The notes under the pieces: generated by a model
What the model was told of the DNA's origin: nothing
Seen by the model: only the letters and a program-made list of their open reading frames with translations
The model's database searches: none
Shown here: piece after piece, positions 44,530-53,372 of the stretch
Layout of the letters: every line of letters begins with the position of its first letter
Numbering within the stretch: the first letter of the stretch is position 1
Position numbers and translations under genes: made by a program
Source: Roseovarius sp. MMSF_3350
Lineage (GTDB): Bacteria; Pseudomonadota; Alphaproteobacteria; Rhodobacterales; Rhodobacteraceae
NCBI RefSeq assembly: GCF_030733425.1
Contig: NZ_JASHIZ010000009.1
Coordinates: forward strand, 62,001 to 126,000
DNA length: 64,000 nucleotides
Direction of reading: 5' to 3'

Positions 44530-44898
44530 TTACGCGTCGTCGGCTTGATCCAGAAACCGAAGGCGGTTTCCGAACGGGTCGATCACTTCCATCTGCAGGC
44601 CCCAGGGCAACGCTTCGAGCCCCGGGCGCATGTTCGCATTGGGCAGCAGACCCGCATGCCAGTCGCGCAGGTTGTCGACATGGACCATGGCGGTCGAACC
44701 GGGTGTGGCATCGCCATGGTGCTCGGTCAGATGCAGGTGGAAATCCCCGAGACGCAGGAAGGCATAGAGCGGAGAGCCATCAAACACGCGGACCTGGCCG
44801 GTCCATTCGAATCCCAGCCAGTCGACGTAGAATTCCCGCGCGCGGGCCTCGTCGAAGCTGCGAAAGACCGGCGCCGTACGCGTGACCTGCGGGGTCAT
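44530..44898 (-). CDS. Glyoxalase/bleomycin-resistance (VOC) superfamily protein
   Basis: The protein is 122 residues with one VOC repeat pair: APVFRSFDEARAREFYVDWLGFEW at the start, then FLRLGDFHLHLTEH, AMVHVDNLRDW and LQMEVIDPFGNRLRFLDQ. His and Glu positions for a metal site are present. It is the last gene of the haem operon and overlaps the monooxygenase gene by four bases. The substrate is unknown; it could be a detoxifying or haem-product enzyme. Confidence 0.8.
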   Translation of the reverse strand: MTPQVTRTAPVFRSFDEARAREFYVDWLGFEWTGQVRVFDGSPLYAFLRLGDFHLHLTEHHGDATPGSTAMVHVDNLRDWHAGLLPNANMRPGLEALPWGLQMEVIDPFGNRLRFLDQADDA

Positions 44899-45221
44899 GC
44901 CGGTGCGTCGGCGTCGATCTTCTGGATCGCGCGGAACCCTTCGAAACGCGGTGTGCCTTCGTGCAGTTTGCGGCTTTGGCCGGCCCGGGCGTGGGAGGCG
45001 CGGAACTCCTCGCTGGTGGTCCAGGCGCGGAAATGCTCTTCGGTTTCCCAGACGGTGTGCGAGGCATAGAGCACGCGGCCGTCTTCCTCGGGACCCTTGA
45101 GCATGTGGAAGGATACGAAGCCCGCCATGTCCTTGAGGCGGCTTTCGCGGCTCAGCCACAGGTCCTCGAACTCGGCGGCGTTTTCGAGAGGCACGGTGAA
45201 GCGGTTCATGGCGAGATACAT
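44895..45221 (-). CDS. Antibiotic-biosynthesis-monooxygenase-fold protein, probable haem-degrading
   Basis: The protein is 108 residues with the ABM/IsdG-like dimeric alpha-beta barrel pattern: YLAMNRFTVPLENAAEFEDLWLSRESRL at the start, FVSFHMLKG in the middle and YASHTVWETEEHFRAWTTSEEFRASHARAG. This resembles HmoA-type haem monooxygenases. AAGGA precedes the ATG. It lies between the ChaN gene and the VOC gene in the hmu operon, which supports a role in releasing iron from haem in the cytosol. Confidence 0.8.
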   Translation of the reverse strand: MYLAMNRFTVPLENAAEFEDLWLSRESRLKDMAGFVSFHMLKGPEEDGRVLYASHTVWETEEHFRAWTTSEEFRASHARAGQSRKLHEGTPRFEGFRAIQKIDADAPA

Positions 45222-45231
45222 CCGGGGATCC

Positions 45232-45981
45232 TTACTGGTTGGTGAGAGTAGCACAGGGGTCGTCGCGCGGGGCCGTGGGCACGATACGGGTTTCGTCGAA
45301 TGGCGCGTTGGTTTCGGCCTCCACAAAGCCGATGGAGTGCGTGGTGACTTCAGGGGCCGCACGGGCAATCATCGCGGGAATGCCCCAGTCCGTGCGGGCG
45401 TGGCCGTTTCCGGCGATCACGGCAACGGGCGGGCCGTGGCGTTCGAGCGCCTCGAGTGCTGCGCGGGCGAACACCGCGTCGCGGTAGCGTTGCACGGCGA
45501 CCATCCCGGCCATCATGTCGCGGGGCATGGCCTCGCAATGGGCGGCGAACTGCATCTCCTCGCGGGTGCTTTGCTGATCCGCTGGCAGGGCCGTGTCCAG
45601 GCCATAAAGCGCGGCGTCGGGGCCGAAGATTTTGGCGGCACCTTCGGTATAGACCGTGCGCACGCTGTCCCGCGGAGCCGCGGCGCCGATGATCCGGGCC
45701 TCGCTCAGCGCATCGAATATGGGGGCGTAAATGTCGAAGTCGCTCCAGCCGCTGGTGGTCCATGCCTCTTCGGCCAGCGACCGATCGACATCGACGCGGG
45801 CGGCCTCGTCGGCGGTCAGCATTTCGAAGACGACGGCAGTGGGTTGCAATTCGGCAATCGCCGCGGCCTGGCCCAGATGGGCGTCGGGATTGTCGTGCAC
45901 CTCGCCCAGGATGACGATATCCGCGGCGGGCTGGGCCAGCGCGGGGGCCGCGAGGCAGAGCGAGAGAATGGCTAGGCGCAC
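45232..45981 (-). CDS. ChaN-family haem-binding protein, GTG start
   Basis: The protein is 249 residues with a hydrophobic N-terminal signal (about residues 1-17) lacking a clear lipobox Cys, then the ChaN (DUF399) core. Characteristic stretches are IVILGEVHDNPDAHLGQAAAI and QFAAHCEAMPRDMMAGMVAVQRYRD. AVIAGNGHARTDWGIPAMI follows toward the end. ChaN proteins bind haem at the outer membrane or periplasm. The GTG at 45981 is preceded by AAAGGA. It follows hmuV by 11 bases. Confidence 0.85.
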   Translation of the reverse strand: MRLAILSLCLAAPALAQPAADIVILGEVHDNPDAHLGQAAAIAELQPTAVVFEMLTADEAARVDVDRSLAEEAWTTSGWSDFDIYAPIFDALSEARIIGAAAPRDSVRTVYTEGAAKIFGPDAALYGLDTALPADQQSTREEMQFAAHCEAMPRDMMAGMVAVQRYRDAVFARAALEALERHGPPVAVIAGNGHARTDWGIPAMIARAAPEVTTHSIGFVEAETNAPFDETRIVPTAPRDDPCATLTNQ

Positions 45982-45992
45982 CGGGTATCCTT

Positions 45993-46775
45993 TCAGGCAG
46001 AGGCCGCGTGCGGCAGTATATAGGGCACACCGACGGGCGGTGGAGAGCAAACACGCAGCTCGCAGCCATAGGCCCGCGACAGGGTGGCATCGGTCAGCAC
46101 CTCGGCCGGCGTGCCGAAGGCCAGACGCTGCCCTTCGGACAGGACGGCGACGCGGTCGGCGAAAAGTGCTGTCAGGTTGAGGTCGTGCATGACGGCGATG
46201 ACCCCGCCGCCGGCGCGGGCGAAGCTGCGGGCGATCTCCATCACCTGCAACTGGTGCGCGATATCGAGGCTGCTGACCGGCTCGTCCAGCAACAGCCAGC
46301 GGGGGCGGCCATGCTCGACCGGGCTCCAGACCTGGGCGAGCACGCGGGCCAGCATGACGCGCTGTGCCTCGCCGCCGGACAACTCCTGAAAGGTGCGGTT
46401 GGCATAGTGGGCAAGGCCGACGCGGGAGAGGGCCTGCATGGGCACCTCGGGGCGGTCGCCGGCGGTGCCCGATTGCAGGCCGAGGCGCACCACCTCGATC
46501 ACGGTGAACGGGAAAGCGAGCCGCGCCGACTGGGGCAGGACCGCGCGTTCGGCGGCCAATTCCCAAGGTTTCATCGCCGCGATGTCGCGGCCGTTCAGGC
46601 GGACCGCTCCGGTATGGGGCAGGGAGGCCGTCATCGCCCCCAGCAGCGTGGACTTTCCCGACCCGTTGGGGCCGACGATGGCCGTGACCAGGCCGGGATC
46701 GGCGTGGAATGAAACGCCGCGCAGGGCTTCGCGGCGGCCATAGGAGACGCGGATTCTCTCGGCGATGAAGCTCAT
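45993..46775 (-). CDS. hmuV: Haem ABC transporter ATP-binding protein
   Basis: The protein is 260 residues. Walker A is VGPNGSGKSTLLGAM, the Q-loop AVLPQSARL, the signature LSGGEAQRVMLARVL and Walker B WLLLDEPVSSLD, with the switch His in VMHDLNLTAL. PVEHGRPRW before Walker B is typical of HmuV. It powers HmuU. It overlaps hmuU by four bases. Confidence 0.94.
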   Translation of the reverse strand: MSFIAERIRVSYGRREALRGVSFHADPGLVTAIVGPNGSGKSTLLGAMTASLPHTGAVRLNGRDIAAMKPWELAAERAVLPQSARLAFPFTVIEVVRLGLQSGTAGDRPEVPMQALSRVGLAHYANRTFQELSGGEAQRVMLARVLAQVWSPVEHGRPRWLLLDEPVSSLDIAHQLQVMEIARSFARAGGGVIAVMHDLNLTALFADRVAVLSEGQRLAFGTPAEVLTDATLSRAYGCELRVCSPPPVGVPYILPHAASA

Positions 46776-47839
46776 AGGTCGGCAAGCCCCCGGCGTGTCA
46801 GCAGGATCCATAGAAAGACCGGCGCCCCGAGCACCGCGGTGACGATCCCGATGGGCAGTTCGGCGGGGGCGATCACGACCCGTGCGATGACGTCCGCGAG
46901 GATCAGCAGGATGGCGCCAAGCAGTGCCGAGTTCAGAAGCAACGTGCGATGGTCGGGGCCGGAGGCGAGTCGCAGAAGGTGCGGCACCACGATGCCAACA
47001 AAGCCGATGCCGCCAGAGACCGCGACCGCGGCGCCGGTGGCCGCAGCGACGGCGAGGATCGCGATGGATTTCAGACGCTGGACGCTGACGCCGATATGGG
47101 CCGCCGTCGCCTCGCCCAGGGCCAGGCTGTTCAGGCCGCGCCCCAGCGTCAGCGCGGCGGCGATAGCGAGCAGGATCATCGGCCCCGCCGTCAGCACCTT
47201 GGCCCAGCTGGCCCCGGCGAGCGAGCCGAGGCCCCAGAAGGTGAGGTCGCGCAATTGCGTGTCGTCGGCGATATAGACCAGGATGCCCGACACCGCCCCG
47301 GCCAGCGCCCCGAGCGCGATGCCCGCCAGCAGCATCGTGGCGACCGACGTGTGTCCGTGGCGCGTGGCGACGCGGTAGAGCAGGAGGGTCGAGCCCCAGC
47401 CGCCGAGAAACGCGGCGAAGGGCGTCAGTTGGTTGCCGGTGAGGGTGTTCACCCAGGGCGGCAGCAGGCCGCCCAGCACGATAGCGAGGATGGCGCCCAG
47501 CCCGGCGCCGGCGCCCACGCCGACGATACCGGGATCGGCCAACGGGTTGCGGAACAGCCCCTGCATTGCGGCCCCCGACACCGCCAGCGCCGCGCCGACA
47601 AGGCCACCCATGGCGAGGCGCGGCAGCCGAATATCCCACAGCACGACGCGGTCCATCTGGGTCAGCGCCTCGCCCCGCGCCAGCTTGGTGGCGAGGTTCG
47701 AGAGGGTCACGTCGGTCGCGCCCACCTGGAGGCTGGCGAGGGACACGAGGACCAGCGCCGCCGCCAGCGCCCAGTGCAGGGCGCGGGCGCGGGATGCGCG
47801 GTCTCGTGGGGCGGCGTCGAAATCGGTGGCGGCGGTCAT
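46772..47839 (-). CDS. hmuU: Haem ABC transporter permease
   Basis: This 355-residue FecCD-family permease has about ten helices. Signatures are RLPRLAMGGLVGAALAVSGAAMQGLFRNPLADPGIVGVG, then a middle LRDLTFWGLGSL and a late GIGFVGIVVPHLLRL. It forms a dimeric haem channel in the inner membrane. The stop-to-start distance to hmuT is three bases. Confidence 0.94.
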   Translation of the reverse strand: MTAATDFDAAPRDRASRARALHWALAAALVLVSLASLQVGATDVTLSNLATKLARGEALTQMDRVVLWDIRLPRLAMGGLVGAALAVSGAAMQGLFRNPLADPGIVGVGAGAGLGAILAIVLGGLLPPWVNTLTGNQLTPFAAFLGGWGSTLLLYRVATRHGHTSVATMLLAGIALGALAGAVSGILVYIADDTQLRDLTFWGLGSLAGASWAKVLTAGPMILLAIAAALTLGRGLNSLALGEATAAHIGVSVQRLKSIAILAVAAATGAAVAVSGGIGFVGIVVPHLLRLASGPDHRTLLLNSALLGAILLILADVIARVVIAPAELPIGIVTAVLGAPVFLWILLTRRGLADL

Positions 47840-47842
47840 TCT

Positions 47843-48739
47843 CTAGCTGTCCGTGCCGTAAAGCGCCGCGTTGAGCTGGCGGATTCCTTCGGCGGTGCGA
47901 GGGCCGAAGCCCAGCAGCAGAAGGCCGTCCATGCGCACCACAGTGCGGTCCTGCGCTGCGGGCGTCAGTCGGATCGCGGGCATGGCAAAGAGCGCGTCGT
48001 CATCGGCGGCATGATCGCCTGTGCGGTCCATCATCAGGATCACGTCGGGCGCAGCGGTGCCTATCGCCTCGTCGGTGACCTGCTTGTAGCCTTCGAATTC
48101 AGAGATTGCATTCACGCCGCCGGCCATGCGGATGATCGCGTCGGCGGCGGTGCCGGTGCCCGAGGCGTTGATCCGGCCGCCTTGGGTCGATAGCACGAAA
48201 AGCACGCGCTTCTTGTCGGCCTCGGGGCGGCGGGCGTCCTCGATGGCTGTCTGCATCTCGGCCTCGACCTTGGCGGCGAGCGCATCGGCCTGCTCAGGCA
48301 CGTCGAGCGCCTCGCCCACGATGTCGATCTTGCGCAGGATGCCGTCGGTGGTCAGGGCGTCGGGTACTTCGACGAACGCGACATCTGCGGCGCGGATCAC
48401 GTCCAGTGCTTCGGGCGGGCCGGCACCTTCGCCCGATATGATGAGCGTCGGGCCCACCGACAGGACGCCCTCGGGCGAGAGCGCGCGCATGTAGCCGACA
48501 TCGGGCAGGTCCTGCATCGAGGGCGGGTAGGTCGATGTGGTGTCACGCGCCTTTAGCCGGTGGTCCTGCCCCAGCGCGGCGACGATCTCGGTCACCGCGC
48601 CGCCGATGGACAGCACCTCGGCATGTGGATTGGCGGGGGTCTCGGCCTGCTGCGCGCTGACGGCCAGCGCGACGAAGGCCCCGACCATCGAGGTGCAGAG
48701 CGCGGCAATCGCGGCGCCCGTCGATTTGCTGCACATCAT
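47843..48739 (-). CDS. hmuT: Periplasmic haem-binding protein
   Basis: The protein is 298 residues: signal peptide (to about residue 30, SAQQA), then a class III binding-protein fold. Typical HmuT stretches are VLSIGGAVTEIVAALG, ARDTTSTYPPSMQDLPDVGYMRALSPEGVLSV and INASGTGTAADAIIRMAGG. The Tyr in TTSTYPP is the usual axial haem ligand. It delivers haem to HmuUV and overlaps hmuS by four bases. Confidence 0.93.
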   Translation of the reverse strand: MMCSKSTGAAIAALCTSMVGAFVALAVSAQQAETPANPHAEVLSIGGAVTEIVAALGQDHRLKARDTTSTYPPSMQDLPDVGYMRALSPEGVLSVGPTLIISGEGAGPPEALDVIRAADVAFVEVPDALTTDGILRKIDIVGEALDVPEQADALAAKVEAEMQTAIEDARRPEADKKRVLFVLSTQGGRINASGTGTAADAIIRMAGGVNAISEFEGYKQVTDEAIGTAAPDVILMMDRTGDHAADDDALFAMPAIRLTPAAQDRTVVRMDGLLLLGFGPRTAEGIRQLNAALYGTDS

Positions 48740-49788
48740 GCCGGCACCTCTTCAAGCGAAGGCAGATCCGCGACGATCCGGCCCCATTCGGGCCGCGAAT
48801 CGCGCCCTTCCTTGCCCAGCCCGAAGGTCTGGAAGATCAGGCCGCCCTCGGCATCGAATGCCTCGACCGAGATGGCGGGGCCGCGTTGGGTGGGTTTTTC
48901 GACCGCCCAGACTTCGGCCACCTTGTCGCGCCGCAGGTGCAGGTTGAATCCGGGGTCCATCACGTTCTGCCACGGCCCCATCGGGCGCAGGGTGCGGATC
49001 GGGCCGGAATGGATCTGGATGCAGCCGCGGTTGCCGACGAAGAGCATGATCTCGATCCCGGCATCGCGCACGGCGTGCAGCATCGCATCGACCGCGGTGG
49101 GATCGAGCTGTCGCACGAAGGGCGCGCCCGCGATGCGGTAGGCGCCGAGGCGGTTCATCTTCAGCTTGGAACACAGGCGCAGGAATTGGTGCGTGTCGGT
49201 CAGACGCGCCCATTCCTCGCGCAGGATGTCGAGCTTGTCGGGCCGCGATTTTGGCGCTTCGACGGGTTGGCGCGCGGTGACCGTCTGACCTTCGGTCTGG
49301 TTCTCGTGTGCAAGGTCGGCTGTGATGCCCGCCCAGGCGTCATGGTGCGAGGCCTCGCGCAGGTGGATCTTGTGCACGGCATCGCCGGCGGCGTCGAATA
49401 CCTGGAGCGACCGGCGCGGGCCGTCATCCGACGGGGTTTCCACGGCGAAGGCGTGAACCCAGTGCGACTGGAAGATCCGCAGGTCGATATCCTCGGTCAG
49501 GGTCATCGCGGCATGTTCGCCGGGATGGTAGTTGCCGTATTCGCCCACCTTCTCGTGCACGCAGGCGTCGACCCGGGTCAGAGCCATGACCTCGCCCAGC
49601 TTCTCGGCGGCGGGAATGATCCGGTCGGGATGCGCGGCAATCCGCGTAGTGCCGCGACCGACATGGGCGGCGACAAGCTGAGCCTCGGAGATCCCGAGCG
49701 CGTCGGCCTGGTCGCGGGTCCGCATTTTGGGGTTCTCGGCCTGGAAGACACGAATCGTTTCGGGGGTCGGTTCAGATCGCTCGCTCAT
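48736..49788 (-). CDS. hmuS: Haem-utilisation/degradation protein HmuS (ChuS/HemS-like)
   Basis: The protein is 350 residues from the ATG at 49788 (GAGG upstream). It is a duplicated domain: the first half contains VGEYGNYHPGEHAAMTLTEDIDLRIFQSHW and the second NRLGAYRIAGAPFVRQLD and IEIMLFVGNRGCIQIHSGPI. The latter includes the histidine region where HemS/HmuS bind haem. It stores, passes on or cleaves haem in the cytosol. It is the first gene of the hmuSTUV operon, divergent from hmuR. Confidence 0.93.
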   Translation of the reverse strand: MSERSEPTPETIRVFQAENPKMRTRDQADALGISEAQLVAAHVGRGTTRIAAHPDRIIPAAEKLGEVMALTRVDACVHEKVGEYGNYHPGEHAAMTLTEDIDLRIFQSHWVHAFAVETPSDDGPRRSLQVFDAAGDAVHKIHLREASHHDAWAGITADLAHENQTEGQTVTARQPVEAPKSRPDKLDILREEWARLTDTHQFLRLCSKLKMNRLGAYRIAGAPFVRQLDPTAVDAMLHAVRDAGIEIMLFVGNRGCIQIHSGPIRTLRPMGPWQNVMDPGFNLHLRRDKVAEVWAVEKPTQRGPAISVEAFDAEGGLIFQTFGLGKEGRDSRPEWGRIVADLPSLEEVPA

Positions 49789-49862
49789 TGGGCATCCTCG
49801 GAATGACGTGGGGTCCGATGGCTTGGCTCGCAGAGTCGGGGAGCGTGGCTCTCGCAATTTAC

Positions 49863-49879
49863 TTGACTGTTTTAGTCGG
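49863..49879. promoter_or_regulatory. Putative iron-responsive box in the hmuS-hmuR intergenic region
   Basis: TTGACTGTTTTAGTCGG, with an inner perfect palindrome GACTGTTTTAGTC-like core (GACT/AGTC), fits the same YTGACTG-N6-TCGG pattern as sites at 42680 and 44474. Its position could control both divergent haem genes. Confidence 0.65.
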
Positions 49880-49988
49880 TTAAGAGTATCGGTGCAACCC
49901 ATCGCGATGATGTGCATCGCAATCAATCAATCTACCGCGCCAGCCCTTCGCAAGCACCGGTGAAAAACGTGCAAGAAGGATGGCGTTC

Positions 49989-52034
49989 ATGCTTACCACA
50001 TTCATGCGTGGGACGACCGCGCTCGTCTGCCTGTCCCTGGCCGGAACGGCCATGGCGCAGGAAGAGCCCGGCTTTCTGGGGACCCTGGTCCTGACCCCCG
50101 GCAAACGGGACCTGACATTCGGCACGGCGCTGCCTCGGACCGTTGTCGACGAAGAGGAAATCAAGGACCGGCAGGCCAGCACGGTCGCGCAGCTGATCGA
50201 CTCGGTTCCCGGCGTCACGCTGGTGAACGGTACCACGCCGCAGGGGTCGGGGATCAATATCCGCGGGTTCGGGGCCAATACCACTTACGGCTCGGATCAG
50301 AAGATCGCGGTGCAGATCGACGGCGCTTCGGTCGGGTCGGAAGAGATCTATCGGCTGGGAACGCAGCTGTTCACCGACCCGCTGCTCTACAAGGAAGTCG
50401 AGGTGATCCGTGGCACGATCGGCAGCTTCGCCTATGGGTCGGGCATCGTTGGCGGCGTCGTGAAGCTGGAGACCAAGGACGCGTCGGATTTCACCGGCGG
50501 GGTGCCCGGCTTTGGCGGGTCGCAGACGCTGGAGTTCAGCTCGAACGGACATGGCTTCACCAGTTCGACGAACCTTGCGTGGATGCCCGCCAAGGGAGCC
50601 GAGTTCCTGCTGAACTATACCTGGCGTGACCAAGGCACGCTGGAAGCCGGCGACGGCACGAAGATCGGAAACAGTTCCTTCAATACGCCGTCTTTCCTGG
50701 CCAAGGCCCGGTTCACTTTTGGGCAGGAAGACGCGCATTCGCTGATGTTCAGCCATTCGCGGACCGAGGCCGACGACAAGGACGTGCCCTATGATCAGTT
50801 CGAGACGACGGCGGGCAGCTTTGGCCGGGTCGATCGCATCACCGACACGAAACAGACGACCGTCGAATATCGCTTCAATCCGCTCAGCGACCTGATCGAC
50901 CTGCGGGCGAACCTGTCCTATGCCGACCAGAAAATCGACACGACCTATATCGACGGAAGCTCGCCCTTCCAGGGCGGGCAGCCGGTGGACGTGTTCTGCG
51001 CCAGCCCGTTCTTTGGTGTGATCTGCGCAGACAACCGCTACGAGACGACCAAGCTGACGATTTCCAACCGGGCGCTTTTCACGACGGGGCAGGTCGAGCA
51101 CGACATGCTGGCGGGGATCGAAGGCATTCACAAGAAGCGCCTGGATGCGGCCGCCGCGCCGGGCGGCACCGACGACCGCTTTGCCGCGTTCATGGTGAAC
51201 GAGATGACGATCGGGCCGGTGACGGTAACGCCGGCGGTGCGCTATGAAAGCTCAAAGATCGAAAGCTCGACGCCGCTGGCCGGGGTGCCCGACAGCTACA
51301 GCAACGACGCGCTGATGGGGGGGCTGGCGCTGGCCTATGACTTCGGCAACGGGTTCTCGTTGTTCGGCAGCGCGGCTTATACCGAAGGTCTGCCGCTGAT
51401 TGACGACCTTGATGCCACGCCCACCTCGCAGCGGCGGCTGGCCATGACGGAAAAGTCGCATACGTTCGAGATCGGCGCCGCCTATACCGGCACCGACGTG
51501 TTCGCGGCAGGTGACTCGTTCACCGTGCGCGGCAACCTCTACCAGACGAAACTGTGGGATATCACCACCTATACCGTACCCGGTGCGACCGGGACCGATC
51601 TTGACGGCGTAACGACCGAGGGGCTGGAACTGGAGGCGTCCTATGGCACCGCGGGCGGCTTTTACGTCGATTTGGCGGGGCATGTCGGCGAGGGGCGGGA
51701 ATACAACCCCGACGGCACCTCCGATACCTGGCGCAACAGTGCGGCCGACCGGCTGCAGCTGACGGTCGGTCAGCGGGTCGGTGACGACCTGGACCTGAGC
51801 TGGGAGGTGGTGCACGCCGCCGATCGGTTCGACGCGCTTGGCGCGGATCTGGGCGACACCACGGTACACAACCTGCGCGCCACGTGGAGGCCCGAGACCA
51901 ATTGGCTGGAAGGCACCGAGGTGCGGTTCGGGATCGAGAATGCGTTCGACAAGGATTATGTCGGGCACCTGTCCTCGCCCACGCGCAAGGCGCCGGGGCG
52001 GACGTTCAAGGTGTCGCTGACGCAAGCGTTCTGA
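49989..52034 (+). CDS. hmuR: TonB-dependent haem receptor
   Basis: The protein is 681 residues from the ATG at 49989, which has AGAAGGA nine bases upstream (an ATG at 49980 lacks one). Signal peptide ends at TAMAQ. The plug domain follows (VVDEEEIKDRQASTVAQLIDSVPGV, GINIRGFG, EVEVIRGTIGSFAYGSGIVGG), then a 22-strand type barrel ending VSLTQAF with C-terminal Phe. It takes up haem across the outer membrane using TonB energy; no tonB-exbBD genes are in the window. It is divergent from hmuS. Confidence 0.93.
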   Translation: MLTTFMRGTTALVCLSLAGTAMAQEEPGFLGTLVLTPGKRDLTFGTALPRTVVDEEEIKDRQASTVAQLIDSVPGVTLVNGTTPQGSGINIRGFGANTTYGSDQKIAVQIDGASVGSEEIYRLGTQLFTDPLLYKEVEVIRGTIGSFAYGSGIVGGVVKLETKDASDFTGGVPGFGGSQTLEFSSNGHGFTSSTNLAWMPAKGAEFLLNYTWRDQGTLEAGDGTKIGNSSFNTPSFLAKARFTFGQEDAHSLMFSHSRTEADDKDVPYDQFETTAGSFGRVDRITDTKQTTVEYRFNPLSDLIDLRANLSYADQKIDTTYIDGSSPFQGGQPVDVFCASPFFGVICADNRYETTKLTISNRALFTTGQVEHDMLAGIEGIHKKRLDAAAAPGGTDDRFAAFMVNEMTIGPVTVTPAVRYESSKIESSTPLAGVPDSYSNDALMGGLALAYDFGNGFSLFGSAAYTEGLPLIDDLDATPTSQRRLAMTEKSHTFEIGAAYTGTDVFAAGDSFTVRGNLYQTKLWDITTYTVPGATGTDLDGVTTEGLELEASYGTAGGFYVDLAGHVGEGREYNPDGTSDTWRNSAADRLQLTVGQRVGDDLDLSWEVVHAADRFDALGADLGDTTVHNLRATWRPETNWLEGTEVRFGIENAFDKDYVGHLSSPTRKAPGRTFKVSLTQAF

Positions 52035-52376
52035 GACGCGGCCTGCGTCTCGGGTCAGGCGGTTCGGCGGGGCTTGTGTGGCCAGCGCGCGCCATGCCGC
52101 GGTGACGGTCCTTGGTGGGATCGTCACCGTGTCTGGTGACACGGCTCTATCGGGGCATGGCGTCATTGCCGCGCGGGTTTCCGCTGCGCGGCTGGAAAGA
52201 TATCCCTCTGTATATATGATCGCCCGGCCGAAACCCTGGTTCGGAGGTGACGCGCGCGGGGGATAATGCTACTCGGTAGCAGATGCGGTTGAAAAACCCT
52301 TGGAAACCGAGGGAAATCTTCGGGAACCACAGGAAATCACTGCCGGTGAGTTCAAGCTGAGATATGATTTAAGCAT
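52035..52376. other. Non-coding region between hmuR and dusA with several inverted repeats
   Basis: No credible gene is seen. A hairpin GAGACGC/GCGTCTC (52033-52051) overlaps the hmuR stop and may end its transcript, though it has no T-tract. CGGTGACG/CGTCACCG (52100-52129) and GTGTC/GACAC (52129-52142) follow. The last 100 bases are A+T-richer and probably hold the dusA promoter, but no ribosome-binding site is clear before the dusA ATG. Confidence 0.4.
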
Positions 52377-53372
52377 ATGACGCCAAACGCAAAACATGCC
52401 TCTCGCCTCTCTGTCGCCCCGATGATGGACTGGACCGACCGTCACTGCCGGTTCCTGCATCGGCAATTGTCGAGAAACGCGTTGCTTTACACCGAGATGG
52501 TGACGGCGCCCGCGCTGGTACGCGGTGGGGCGCTGCACCTGTTGGATTATGCGCCGGAAGAGCATCCGGTGGCGCTCCAACTGGGAGGATCCGAGCCGGA
52601 AGAACTGGCGGCGGCCGCGCGACTGGGGGCGGAGGCCGGTTATGACGAGATCAACCTGAACGTAGGCTGTCCAAGCGACCGGGTGCAGTCGGGTACCTTC
52701 GGGGCGGTGCTGATGAAACAGCCGGAACTGGTGGCGGACTGCTGCGCCGCGATGAAGGCGGCGGTGGCTGTCGAGGTGACGGTGAAATGCCGGATCGGGG
52801 TGGACGACCAGGTGCCCGAGGCGGTGTTGCCGGCGTTCCTTGAAACGGTCAGCGCGGCGGGGGTGCAGCGGTTCGCCATTCATGCGCGCATGGCGTGGCT
52901 GCAGGGGCTGAGCCCCAAGGAAAACAGGGATGTTCCGCCCCTGGATTATGACCTTGTGGCGCGCATGAAGGAGCAGTTTCCGGAGTTGCATATTTCGCTG
53001 AATGGTGGGGTTGAGACGCTGGACGGGGCGGTGGCCCGTCTGGAGGCCGGGCTGGACGGTGTGATGCTGGGGCGGGCGGCCTATCACCGGCCGGTCGATA
53101 TCCTGGGCGCGGTTGACCGGCGGGTGTTCGGCGAACCGGGGCCGGACCGGACGGGAGAAGAGGCAGTGAAGGCCATGCTGCCCTACATCGAAAACCATTT
53201 GATTTCAGGCGGTAAGCTGCATCAGGTGACGCGGCACATGCTGGGGCTTTTTGCCGGGCAGCCGGGGGCCCGGGCGTGGCGGCGGGTGCTGTCGGAACGC
53301 GCCACGAAACCGGGCGCCGGAACGGCGCTGGTCGAGGAGGCGCTGGCGCAGGTGACGGGGGTCGCCGCGTGA
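52377..53372 (+). CDS. dusA: tRNA-dihydrouridine(20/20a) synthase
   Basis: This 331-residue FMN enzyme has LSVAPMMDWTDRHCRF at the start, LNVGCPSDRVQSGTFGAVLM with the catalytic Cys, then VTVKCRIGVDD, FAIHARMAWLQGLSPKENR, SLNGGV and MLGRAAYHRP. These are the DusA-specific forms. It reduces uridine in the D-loop of tRNA using NADPH. The GTG of the next gene overlaps its stop by four bases. Confidence 0.95.
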   Translation: MTPNAKHASRLSVAPMMDWTDRHCRFLHRQLSRNALLYTEMVTAPALVRGGALHLLDYAPEEHPVALQLGGSEPEELAAAARLGAEAGYDEINLNVGCPSDRVQSGTFGAVLMKQPELVADCCAAMKAAVAVEVTVKCRIGVDDQVPEAVLPAFLETVSAAGVQRFAIHARMAWLQGLSPKENRDVPPLDYDLVARMKEQFPELHISLNGGVETLDGAVARLEAGLDGVMLGRAAYHRPVDILGAVDRRVFGEPGPDRTGEEAVKAMLPYIENHLISGGKLHQVTRHMLGLFAGQPGARAWRRVLSERATKPGAGTALVEEALAQVTGVAA

